The notes under the pieces were generated by a model. The model was not told the DNA's origin. It worked only from the letters and a program-made list of their open reading frames with translations, and did not search any database. A stretch of 64,000 nt of DNA from positions 19,978,931 through 20,042,930 of the forward strand of contig CAIIXF020000003.1 in assembly GCA_903813345.2 (NCBI GenBank), written 5' to 3'. Every line of letters begins with the position of its first letter. Position 1 is the first letter of the stretch. Origin of the DNA: Owenia fusiformis (lineage: Eukaryota; Annelida; Polychaeta; Sabellida; Oweniidae). This document shows positions 1-12,000 of this stretch, in pieces. The position numbers were made by a program, and so were the translations under genes.

Positions 1-1546
1 AGCTGTTAGGATCGCATTGTTCATATACTGGACACCAAACTTTCTCTGGACACGCCACATATTCTTTAATGCATAGATTTTTCAAACACGGCCATTCTCG
101 GGTTGGTATTCCGATGCTTCCCATTGCTACGAAGGCATTTCCGACTCCAAGTCCTTCAGGGCATTTACGACGTTGATAATATGAATTGACACACTCGTAG
201 TATTCTAATTGTAGCTCTCTCCAGTCGCCAGGACTGATGTAGCGTTCTTTTCTCTGGTTGCATCCTGTGAGATAATAAGAAATATAATATAAACAATTTC
301 AGTAACAATGACACGATGACACTAATCCCAACTGAAAATAAATTTTCATTTGATTTATGCAATCATTCAAACTTAAAAAACAACTTTATATTTAAAAAAA
401 AAAATTTCACAACATGAAATGCTGTTTAGTTGATTGCGCTTTAGTACTAAGGTATTTCTGATCCTAGAAAATACCAAAATTGAAATTATTTCAATAGTAA
501 AAGTATATTATAATATAATATTAAGCATATTATTAAGCAATAATTAAGTAATTAAGCAATAATATAAGCATATTATAAATAATATAAATAAGATTTAATC
601 TATTAAAACAATATCTTGTGAAGTATATTTCAACTTACAATAAAACCTGTAAAACCTGTTGAACTCAATCCTAAAAGTAATTGAACATTGTAACTGTTGA
701 ACTCAGTCCTAAAAGTAATTGATCATTGTACAATGTACATGTAATGGTTCAACTCAGTCCTAAAAGTAATTGAACATTGTAACTGTTGAACTCAATCCTA
801 AAAGTAATAACCCAGATGCGAGTAGAAATAATCTTGATTTACGTAATTAAAAATTCAAAATTCAGTCAAAGTAATATCATATTTGAAATCTACATCTAAA
901 ATTACATCTATAAATGTGGTTTTAAAAAGTGTTTATCAACTTTGAAAAATTAATTTTCTTTGAAAATGTGACTTCCAGCTCGGGGAGATTCCCCATAGAC
1001 CACATGCTATAAAATCACAAAAAATGAAATATCTTTTCTTTTAGTGGACAGATAATATTTTGCTTTACTGGACATATTTTTATTAGTATAAGTATCAGAC
1101 ACATAAGGGTTATATGAAAATTGAGCCACTTAAATTGATAATATTCAAGTTTAAGGGAACTTTCTTATATACCTGCCATGTTAATTGACCCGAATCAGCC
1201 ACCTGGTGGTGAAACTGGTAACTACCTACTCGCATTTGGGTAATTGAACATCGTAACTGTTGAACACAGTCCTAAAAGTAATTGAACAAAGTAACTGTTG
1301 AACTCAGTCCTGAAAGTAATTGAACATCGTAACTGCTGAACTCAATCCTAAAAGAAATTGAATATTATAACTTTGTAATCATACATGTCAAAACTCACTT
1401 AATATGTTAAAGATCTTTTTATCCTCATCTGTTTTACTTTTGTTATTTACACTTTGTCCTTCCTCCACTTCTCTCGGAAATCTTCCACATATTACTTCCG
1501 ATATTAAAATCAGTTGAAGTGCGATGTAAAATAGTACCATTTTCAT
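1..1546 (-). CDS. Small secreted cysteine-rich protein, two exons, 3' end outside window
   Basis: I do not recognise the family. Exon 1 is 1399-1546: ATG at 1546, then a clear signal peptide (MKMVLFYIALQLILISEVIC, cleavage likely just after), followed by a short basic/acidic stretch. It ends at a GTGAGT donor in phase 1. Exon 2 runs from an acceptor at 265-266 down to the window edge (264-1) and stays open in the matching frame. It encodes about 88 residues with eight cysteines, including C-N-Q-R, W-P-C-L-K-N-L-C and V-W-C-P-V-Y-E-Q-C patterns, as in extracellular disulfide-rich proteins. A second in-frame ATG lies at 1540. The product is inferred to be secreted; its role cannot be told. It is on the strand opposite to the KCC gene downstream and could be nested in that gene's large upstream intron. 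Confidence 0.7.
658..1370. repeat. Tandem array of about 38-bp units, split by a MITE
   Basis: Units resembling GTTGAACTCAATCCTAAAAG followed by TAATTGAACATTGTAACT repeat at 658-808 and again at 1244-1370. The two halves were one array before the element at 811-1240 landed in it. The array lies in the intron of the secreted-protein gene. Confidence 0.8.
811..1240. mobile_element. MITE (430 bp) with inverted ends and TAA flanks
   Basis: The left end CCCAGATGCGAGTAG matches the reverse complement of the right end CTACTCGCATTTGGG with one mismatch. TAA stands on both sides (808-810 and 1241-1243), as expected for a PIF/Harbinger-type 3-bp target duplication. Because the flanks are part of a tandem array, the exact duplication (TAA or TAAT) is ambiguous. 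It has no coding capacity. Confidence 0.7.
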
Positions 1547-1559
1547 TCTGTTGTGTCAG

Positions 1560-2162
1560 GTCGTAAGCGAGTTAAACAAATGTCTTAATATTTCATTTAG
1601 CCTTTATATATGAATGGTTTTTAAATATAATAAACCATAATAATCTTTGTATTTATTGTCAAGTTTGTCTAAGATTTTATCACTATTTTCTTCCAGTGCT
1701 TTATGTGCATTTCAATCACAGGCTATAAGTGAATTTTGGCTGTGCAAACAGGGGATGTGTTTTAAATTGCAAAATAATAAAATTATTTCAAATCGATGAT
1801 TTATATTTCCGATTTCTTATTTATTTTAACATTATGGTCTTTGGCCTTGATCATGAGACGCAATCAATTACAATACAACACGAAGAATGTGTTTGGATAG
1901 CCAAGGAGTGAAAGCTGATTTATTTCAGAGATGATTACGAGAGAAACATTAATTAGATAACATTCTTATTCACGTTGGTTTATCAAATCGAACCCACGGC
2001 AACGGACTGCGACTCATTTATCTTTTCACCGCAGTAAAACCCCAATATGAATGGGACATATTATAATCTCCTGTTGTGTGGTTTATATGAAGCAATGAAT
2101 AATCCCAAATCTAGACTTACCCATCCTAAGAAGTTTAGAGTATGGAGCTGCCATTTTTGAAG
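1560..2162. other. Intergenic, no gene seen
   Basis: AT-rich sequence upstream of the secreted-protein gene. A 60-codon open frame at 1729 has no family features or splice context. The promoter of the minus-strand gene should lie at its left end; no clear TATA element was chosen. Confidence 0.5.
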
Positions 2163-2170
2163 GATATAAT

Positions 2171-2602
2171 TAGGGGTGAGACGAGTCGATAAAATCCGAT
2201 TCGAGTCAGAAAATGACGATTCGAGTTTCGAATCCGTTTCGAGTCATAAAGTGCGAACAACATCGCTTTTGACCGTTCGTATTTTTAATGCGTCAATGGT
2301 GGAAAGCCGGAAATATAAACAAACACAATTCGTCGTAAGTTTATTCTGATTTTATTACATATATTCTTTCATTTATGTGTACATACAATATAATAATTTA
2401 ATACAAGCATATCCAAGTCATTGAAACTTATATATTCAACGCAATATCGAGTAAAAACATGCATATTGACAATTTTTTTATTTTTTCGAATTTTTTTCTC
2501 AACTCGAAAATGATTCGATTCATCAACTTCGACTCGATTCTACTTGACTCGAAGCCCCAAACCCGCGAGTCCTCGACTCATCGGGTTGTCGTCTCACCCC
2601 TA
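2171..2602. mobile_element. hAT-type MITE (432 bp) with 8-bp target duplication
   Basis: The ends are TAGGGGTGAGACGA and its inverse TCGTCTCACCCCTA. Perfect 8-bp direct repeats GATATAAT flank it at 2163-2170 and 2603-2610. The 8-bp duplication and TAGGGGTG-like ends are typical of hAT elements. The inside is AT-rich with many short inverted motifs (GACTCGA and variants) and no transposase. Confidence 0.92.
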
Positions 2603-2939
2603 GATATAATAGATAAAACTTCAATCGTTATATACACAAAAATTCAGCTGAATTGAAGAGTATTAAAGAAAGTTAGAGCATATAGTGCATTACTTCTGGG
2701 ACAACCCTCGTAATGCATTTTATCCTATGCCAAGTAGAGTTTTAGGGAGATAAGTTGGTAAGATACATCCTGTATCCTGATTTTGAGGTTTCCATATCCA
2801 GAACCTCCATATCTCCCGCTTCGCTGCATATCTTCCCGCTTCCGGTAATGCAATAAAATGACTTTGCATATGAATGATTTGTTTGTATATTTTTACACCT
2901 TGTAGTATTGAAATGACCATATGCCCCTAAAAAATCAAC

Positions 2940-3090
2940 TTGGTATAGGATAAAGCAGTTATGTACGGTCGGTTTGGATACAGGGTTCATCCCTCGTGAG
3001 ATATGCACATCTACCTTCGGTCCCTACGGTCCCTCAGGTAGATATGCATATATCCCTCTGGATAAACCCCATATCCAAAACCTCCCAGTA
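2940..3090. repeat. Degenerate palindromic repeat
   Basis: Sequence around CATCTACCTTCGGTCCCTAC and its inverse (GGTCCCTCAGGTAGATATG) folds back on itself. A related sequence with GGGACCGTATGGACCGAGGG is at 42270-42390. It is probably an old MITE; the ends were not fixed. Confidence 0.4.
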
Positions 3091-3395
3091 CATAACCCTT
3101 ATGTACGAGTAGTCTCCTGCTATGGAGATATAAATCACTGTGAAATTTATATAGAAAATTAAAGATATTCATACAGGTCATTCAAATATTTGAGAGGAAA
3201 TGAATAAAATATGGATGAGAAGATGGAGATCTTCAACATATATTACAAGGACTTAAAGTAACTTTCTATGATTTCATCTAAAAATTAAAACCCTTGGAAA
3301 TACTAAATATGGTTTAAATGCCATATATAAAATTTATTTCAGAAATAGTGTGGATCAAAATGAAAAAAAACAAAAATAAAGAATAAAAATATATT

Positions 3396-3478
3396 CCACC
3401 CATGGGATTTGAACTCAGATCTTTTGGAATAAAAGCCTGCTTGAGTCCTAAGCCCTAACCACTACACCACAGTGCCAA
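3396..3478 (-). repeat. tRNA-Leu-like SINE head or tRNA pseudogene
   Basis: On the minus strand there is an A box (TGGTGTAGTGGTTAG), an anticodon-loop-like ACTCAAGC (CAA, Leu), a long variable arm and a B box (GAGTTCAAATC). The acceptor stem does not pair (GGCACTG against GGGTGGA), so this is not a working tRNA. An AT-rich tail follows downstream on that strand, as in tRNA-derived SINEs. Confidence 0.6.
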
Positions 3479-3489
3479 AGCTTTCTGAG

Positions 3490-5140
3490 AGAAGAAATTC
3501 TTTATCTATATAATCATGGATGAAAAAAGTCTTATTTAAATGGCTAAATTTCTTAAAAATGATCAGAATTACTACTAATAACAACATTTTGCATGTCTAA
3601 GTAAGTATTATGATCTACATTTAGGATAAATGTTGTTTTATTCAGTTTTCATTTTGGGTATGACTTCCTGTCAAAACAGTGTTAAAAATGCAGGGCTCAA
3701 CAAAAATTTTCAATTAGAAAATGATATATATCCTTTGATCAGCTGTTTTTGGCACCTGGACTCATCCTACTAGAAAGGTAAGAGCATTTTCTTGAGACAT
3801 ATGGCTCGAAATCTCAAATTTCTCCTTCTAAGTCATAGAAAGACACTTTAACCGTTGATACTGAAGATAAATAGAGATTATCCTTTATGAGGGTCAGGAT
3901 AATGAGATTATCTCGAGGTCAATATGATATCTTTGCAGTAAGCTTTAACAGGCTTTCCATCTTTTATATATCTTTTATCACCTCTTAACATGTTAGTCTC
4001 TGCAACATATGGGTCTCATTGATTTTTATATACATGTATACCAATTATGAATTTGGAAACTTTGATAGTTTTGAATTGTTTTTTTTAGCTTTTTATTTTC
4101 AGAGTGGTAGAATTCTAATTTTGCACCCCAATTGATGAATAAACACAAAAAGACAGGATGATCTAATCATCCATTCAACTTTTGAACATTCAACAGTTTT
4201 TTTCATATCCGTATTCTTCTCATCAATAGCAGGTTATTTTCAAGATGACATGACAGTACAGAAACCTGAATGACATCATCAAGAGAAACATAAAAAACAA
4301 CTCCCAATAAATAAAGTCAATTGATTCATATATGGTATATCCTGTATATCTTGATGTAAATGATCTTATTACTCTATTTTGGCTTGTTGAGTGAATAGTA
4401 TAAATTGTCTGTCAGTCCACATGTCAATAAATTTTGTGTACATCCATAGTTATTATCATGTCGGCCAGTTATTGCCCAAGTCTTCTAGATTTTGCGGTAT
4501 TTTGACATTTAGTTATTCTTCATTTTAGAAAGTAACCCTTTGTATGCAGAGTTGAATATAATGAAAACTGAATCATTTTTACTCAGAATTCAAGTTTAAA
4601 AATAATTTTATGAAAAGCATAGTCCATAGTAATTAATTGAACCAGTCCATAGTAATTAATAGAACTAGTAATTAGAATTAAAACACTCGGTGTAATAACA
4701 TATTAAATCTGAATTTGATGATATATACAATGGACAACTTGTTAGTGAATTGTTTACAAACAAGTCTATAATTCAAAAGTTATAACTGAAAAAGATGAGA
4801 TTTTTATTGAAAACACAGAAGTAAATAGACTGATCTGATGATTAAATGATACATTAACTGTTTCTGCATTGATATATTATGTACATTCAGACAGCAATTA
4901 TAATGTTATGTTAATTGGTTATGCAAAATTAATTTTATGATATGAAATTACATTTATATACGGTACTAATTTTTTCAAGTAAATGGCCTCATGGTGATAT
5001 TAATCTGTTCGTTAAGGACACTGAACTTATAAACTTTGTTATGCAAACATACTTCATGAGTTATTAAAGGTAGCATGAAACATTTGTAATTGTTGTTAAA
5101 GGTTGGCATGAATGTGGAACTGTCAGAAAATGCGACCAGA
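3490..5140. other. Intergenic, no gene seen
   Basis: AT-rich sequence with no convincing coding exon on either strand. I looked here for the missing upstream KCC exons (transmembrane segments 1-5) and found none. Confidence 0.5.
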
Positions 5141-5562
5141 ATACTGTAAAGCCTGTATAATCCCATATATTCCAACAAAAAGTGTTGTTATAAAGGTTTT
5201 CTGATAAAAGTGTTCTTATAAAAGTGTTTTTATAAAAGTGTTCTACTTATGAAGGTGTTCATATAAATGTGTTCTTTTAAATGTGATCTCATAAAGGTGA
5301 AAGGTGTTCTACTGATAAAGGTATTCTTCTTATAAAGTTGCTCACTTGTAAAGTTGTTCTTCTTATAAAGTTGTTCTACTTATAAAAGTATTCTTCTAAT
5401 AAAGGTGTTCTTCTTATAAAACTGTTCTTCTTATACGTAAAAGTGTTCTTCTAATAAAGATGTTCTTGTAAAGGTGTTCTACTTATAAAGGTATTCTTCT
5501 TATAAAGGTGTTCTTATTAAGGTGTTTTTTCTTATGGAGGTGCTCTACTTATAAAGTATAAA
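5141..5562. repeat. Degenerate short tandem repeat inside a pogo-like MITE
   Basis: It begins ACTGTAAAGCCTGTATAATC, which resembles the CAGTAAAACCTGTA ends found again at 25612 and 35790. About 20 imperfect units of (C)TTATAAAGGTGTTCT follow. Related GTGTTCCACTTA blocks occur in ZFAT introns at about 30590-30665 and 35690-35800. The right end is unclear. Confidence 0.5.
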
Positions 5563-6093
5563 ACCATTAAGAAATAATACATCACACTATTTTCTTTCTT
5601 TTTTTGACTGCTCCGGGTACCCTCAACATGAGTTGACATGGTTACCATAGAACACAGAATATTAGATGTAACATGTTATTTTGTGTATGTAGATCAACAT
5701 TCTGTGAGAAAACGAGCCTAAATCATTTATATTTACAAAAGTTAGAGCACTTTTGATCTTACTTTATGGTCACCCTGAACATGTCATTGATGATATGCCA
5801 AATTTTATTCCTTGGTAGGAAATAACATATATAATGAGAAAACTTGAGCAATATTTCATATTCTTCTTAAAGTATAAAACTCATATGTATTCCCTGCAAA
5901 TAACCTCTTTTCTGTATAATGCTATCTCTTGATGATACATATTTTTCTTATAATGAAATCAACCCCATATTCTTCCCCGTAATGAAAATAATGTATATTT
6001 GAACTAAAACCATGAAATATCACATTCTTCTTTTGGATAAAACCCATATATGGACCCTCATAGTGAATAACTTTCACTTATATCTACTTGCAG

Positions 6094-9000
6094 GTATCAT
6101 GGCTGGTTCAAATAGGTCGGGTGATTTAGCAGATGCCTCCAAGTCCATCCCCACTGGAACCATTGCAGCTATCCTTACTACGTCCTTTGTCTGTATCCTT
6201 TATATAATGTCCAATCGTGGCACACCATTTGAGTGAGAGTGGGAAGTTTACTATATTTTATATTTGAACATGAATATTTACTACCTTCGGTCGTTCGGGT
6301 TACAGAAAACGTTTGCGTCTAGCCCTGTGGGGTGTATTAGACGATATTACCCCTGCTTTTCGGTCTATATTTCTTAAATAATGTATTTGAAGGATGGGAA
6401 AGCAACATTATATATTTTGTATCATTATTATTATATTTGAGGGGGTGGAAAGTTTGTAATATCAACGTAATGTCAGATATGCACGGCTGACTTTCAAGAT
6501 AAATTCATCGAGAAATTAAGAAAGGAAAATATAATTTGGATCAAAAGTTTTTTTGTTATCTTCTTTAACATATCTCAGATTTATCAAGTGTGCTATTTTT
6601 TGGAGCTTCTATAGAGGGCGCCCTTCTCAGAGACAAGTAAGTCCATCGTTAAAGAAGTATTTGATCCCACATACTTCTAGTTGTTATATTAATGCCTCAG
6701 TCACATTTGATCTATGGCAACTGTACGGCGGTAGCTTCCCAAAATCTGAGAAATATGCAGCATAGATTATAAGCAGTATGATGTAGATTTTCAATTGCGA
6801 ATTTGTGAAGCTATCAGGCCGCCATAGACCAAATGTGACTCAGGCTTGATATGCAAGCAACTGGTTTTAAAATATTATCAATGAGGTATATGTTAGAATT
6901 CCAAGTCATTTTCATGGAAAACACATGTATACACCACACTGTAATGTCAAATATGTGAATTGAAATTTGAAAATTTATATTATAATTTCAAAGGGATCTG
7001 AAGCTGATGATGTGAAATGTTTTATAGTAAAGTATTATAGTTATTACTATTTTATATGATACGTGAGGTCACAATAATAAGAACAATTGATTTACCGGTC
7101 TATAATCAAGTATGTACTATAAAATTGCCGCTAAATTTCATAAATGCAAATAGTTGTTTTTCTGGTTTGTTTATCATATAATATTAGAATCCTAACAAAG
7201 ACCTCGATTTCTATGAGAGTTTGATCTTTTAAGAATGAACAGAAAAAAATGTTCAGTCATATATTGTGCCATAAATTATAGAATCTTGGTCTTTATTCCT
7301 TAAATATTATGTAAATTATTCCAGGTTTGGAGAGAGTATTGGTGGAGGCCTGTCTATTGCCCAGTTAGCCTGGCCAAATGAATGGGTCATTTTGATTGGT
7401 TCATTCCTGTCCACCCTCGGTGCGGGGTTACAAAGTCTTACAGGTATGATGTTTTCCAGGTTTCCTTTATTTAACATATAGAATATGAACAAGGGTACCT
7501 TGGTTTATTTCACCATTATTTGATGAAATTAATCCAATTCAGTACCGAGGCTCAAATAATACATTAAAGTACAATGTATATTCAAATTCAAATTTTATCC
7601 CGAGTCTTGATAGATGTTTTAATAGATGTTGTACTATAGTATTAGATTGGATCGATCATAAATTTGAGAAAATCAAATAACGTCACAGCCCCTTGGTAAA
7701 CAATCATAATTCATTGAAATTATGTTAAAGCAAATTGTGAACTATAGAACAGTAAATTGATTTAAAAAGTAAATGCAAATAAGAGATTTATAAAATTTGC
7801 CATACTATTTTATGGTTTATTACATGCATTGTTGTTGTGTATATTTACTTGCGTGATATTAATTTAATATACAAAAATAAACAGAAATGATAGTGAAGCA
7901 TTATGATACATACATGCATGGTAAATTTATGTTTTCAGGCGCGCCCCGTTTACTACAAGCCATTGGTCAAGATGGTGTGATTCCAATCCTGAATGTCTTT
8001 TCTGTAACTACTAAGAATGGAGAGCCTTTTAGAGCACTTCTCCTGACAGCTTGCATTACAGAACTTGGCATCCTCATAGGCAATCTAGATTTAATTGCTC
8101 CAATTATTACCATGTAAGTATCATGGATACTCTTGGCCTCGTGAAGTGTAACTCTAGGCTTTAGGGGGTATAACTAGGCCTCAGGGGTAAAACTGTAGGC
8201 CTGAGGATTGTAAGTCTCAGCCTTTATATATTTCAGTCTCACCAATGTTACCAATCTTTCCAATTTCATCATAAACTGTATTTTTTTTAAAAGTACACTG
8301 TTATATGTAATATGTAGATTCTAACCATGCGGAAAGATATTATTTGGGATAGAGATTAGGGTTGGTTAGATTAAAAGGAATTCATTTTGTAATTTCCATT
8401 TGACGTGTGGATGATATCCCCATTAGTGGATCTTCCACTCCATGTATTTAATAACCTGCACTTTTAATTGAAATACAAATAAATAATATAGAACATATTT
8501 TACAGGTTCTTCCTCATGTGTTACGGGTTTGTCAACCTGGCCTGTGCCCTGCAGTCTTTATTGAAGACACCAAGCTGGAGGCCTAAATTCAGATTTTACC
8601 ATTGGTAGGTACATTTACTGTATAATTGCCGAAGTTCTCTTAATGCCTGAGAAACAATTTTCCTATAATGTAGCCTATAACTGAAGCCTCCTGTGTTGTG
8701 GAATATTTGATCATGAATATATGCTGTACTTTGTATTTGCAGGACTCTATCCATGTTGGGCATCGGTCTATGTCTCGTCATAATGTTTATCTCTAGCTGG
8801 TACTACGCCCTGGTAGCAATAGCCATAGCAATGGGAATATACAAATATATTGAATATAAGGGGTAAGTAGTATGCAAGCAATTGCCAGGATAGGTACTTG
8901 TAAAACTCGGTCTAACCATGAGTTTTCGTTCTCATGACTTCAAAGCTTTTATTGTCTTTATTCACGAGAAGATGTGGTCAATTTGGTTATTGGCAAATAT

Positions 9001-12000
9001 AATCGAATCAAAGATTCTCAAACTTGAGAACACTATTAAATATTTTGAAACTGTTCTTGAATTTGCACTAAAATCATAACATCCGAGGTCTGTAACATTT
9101 TAACAGTTACTATCAATTGGAGCATGGTTAAACTTTTGTAGATTGATTTTGGTCCTAAAGTTGTATTCTTTATTGAAATTCTGTGGGAAGGAATAGGGAG
9201 ATGTCAACAATGTATGGCTTTGAGGTCTTAATATTTGCCCTATAACGTTATTGCTATATTATTTAGTGCTGAGAAAGAGTGGGGAGATGGTATACGTGGT
9301 CTGGCTATGTCAGCTGCCCGTTACTCTCTACTGAAACTAGAAGAGGGACCACCACATACAAAGAACTGGAGGCCTCAGATTCTTGTACTTATGAACCTAG
9401 ATGACAATATGCAACCGAAACATACCAAGATGTTGTCCTTTGCCAGTCAGCTCAAAGCAGGTATGGAGATTCATGTTATAAGCATTCAATTCATTGTTAA
9501 CCTCGTTCACATATATATGACATTTAAGGTGAACATACAGCCTACTCTACACCCTGAAGATAAGCCATCTCCATGTTAAAGCTCTCTAAGAGTAGATGAA
9601 TTAATACATTGGTACATATACAGGAACTGCACATATGTTGATACGCTTTAACTTGTGCATTCATTTATTTATCCAATGGGAATACCCCTGATATGTCGAA
9701 AATGTCAATATTACTACAGGGGAATCATACAAGCTGCTGACAATAGGCAATTTTCTCCAGTTGTTTTTCTCCAAATTACCCATTGTTTTGAGAAATTATT
9801 TTGGTTCAATTACTGTCTCTGTTAAGATTATAATTTCCAATGATTTGGCCTGTTAAAACCTCTAAATGTAATAGTTTATATGAAGATTGAAAGCAAATTG
9901 TTTTCCAATCATTTCTCACTGTATATTGCAGGTAAAGGATTGACTCTTGTGGGTACAGTCATAGAAGGGAACTACAAAGACCACTATGCTGAGGCACAGG
10001 CTGCCAAACTGGTAGGTACAAAGAGCATTTATGCATGGCAGTGATCTCAGTCATAGACCACTATGCTGAGGCACAGGCTGCCAAATTGGTAGGTACACAG
10101 AGCATTTATGCATGGCAGTGATCTTAGTCATAGACCACTATGCTGAGGCACAGGCTGCCAAACTGGTAGGTACAAAGAACATTTATGCATGGCAGTGATC
10201 TCAGTCATAGACCACTATGCTGAGGCACAGGCTGCCAAACTGGTAGGTACAAAGAACATTTATGCATGGCAGTGATCTCCACAGTATTAGAGCAACTGGG
10301 TACTGACACCTGTTGAGAATCTGAAGAAAAAATTTACATCCTACCAAATGAGTAAAATATTGAGAGATATGCTGATTGTATGATCAAATGAGTAAAGTAT
10401 TGAGATATGCTCGTATTACAGTATATAATAAGAAGTTAGCACCCTGTTGAGATAACTGTTTATCACATGGTCTGTAAAATTCCAGTAATCTGATTGGTTG
10501 ATTACCGTGTGAGTTTTCCCGTCTCACACGGCCGTCTCACACGTTACTAGAGGCAACTAGTGATGATCAATAGCAACGATGTGACGTCACTGATTATATC
10601 ACTTCTAGCTTAAGGAAAACAATATGACGTCATACTTTTTCACAAACAAGTACGAATACAACGGTATGACGTCATATTGTTTCAAAGCGAAATCAAAAAT
10701 TATAATAGTTACCAGGAGCAGGAGTACACAGGGTACTGAACACAATAATAACTGACCAAATCAAAATGCTTCAAAATTCCTAGACATGTGATAAAATCGT
10801 CATCACACGTTTCAGCTTATGTGATACAGGAAATATTCCACTCGGGTAACAATGTATCACCACTCAAGCTTCGCTTTCGTGGATGATACAGTATTACCTT
10901 TCGTGGAATATTTCCTGTATCACATGCTGAAACGTGTGATAACTGATAGTATGTGCTATTCAGATCCCATCATACTATTGGTTTGCTTGGGTATTATAGC
11001 TTAAGTTACTGGCATTAGAATGTCAGGCCCCTTCTCTGTGTAAATAACACCTCAAGCAAACTAAAGTTATGATTGGGTGTGAAGAGTACTTGTGTATATG
11101 GGTGCATCATGGCATCATCATACTTTAGCTTTTTCATTATAATGCATTTAAAGACACAGTTTAAGTTCTAGTGTTGTGTACAAGTATTTTCCATACTTCT
11201 GTTTACTGCTATGATGTTTGTATTTTATGCTTAAGGTAGATTGGTATTAGAAGAAAATGGTTATATTTTATGTAGATATTGACAAATTATGGTATACTGC
11301 ATTGTTCGAAATCAAAATATGATGTTAAAATTACTGTATGTTGAAATGATGACTCCACAATTTGAAAAGAAATCTGAAAGTGCGGAGCTACCTTAACATT
11401 TAGATTTATAACAACATCAACTTCAATTCAAGTTGGATTTGTAGGAATGTGGAGTTAAAATGTACATGTGCATTTAGGCCAATAGGGTAAGATATGTATG
11501 AAGTGGCCCATTTGTTTGAACAATACCACACAAACACATTGACTTTGAACCACATCCATATTTAAAATAATCCTAATTCCATTCTTCATCCTCTTTCCTT
11601 CCAAAGAAATGTGTCTCCATGTTACGCTTTCCATTTAATATCTCGATGTTTCAGCATGTCATATCTTGAACCGTGGCTTAAAAGAATTTGTGTTCAAATG
11701 TCTTTAAAAAGTTTGAGATTTAAGATACTGGTACGGTAGAAATTGTGTCTCATAGAAATGGCTCCCTGGTTATTAAATGCTTCTACCATAGACTTGTTTT
11801 TGTTATGAATTACAAAAACCCATATTTATACAATGTAACCCTGTAATTCCTTGCCTATCCAATATCCATGCTTGAATAATTTATATTTTGGTTTCTTAAA
11901 CATTTTATGGATTTAATGGAACAACAAAACTCGCCACATAAACATTTAATGTTCTACTTCTATATACAAAGGATGATCAATAAATTGTGGAAGTGTCGCT

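Noticed and set aside
3396-3478. Functional tRNA-Leu gene
   Set aside because: A and B boxes are good but the acceptor stem does not pair, so SINE head or pseudogene is the better call.
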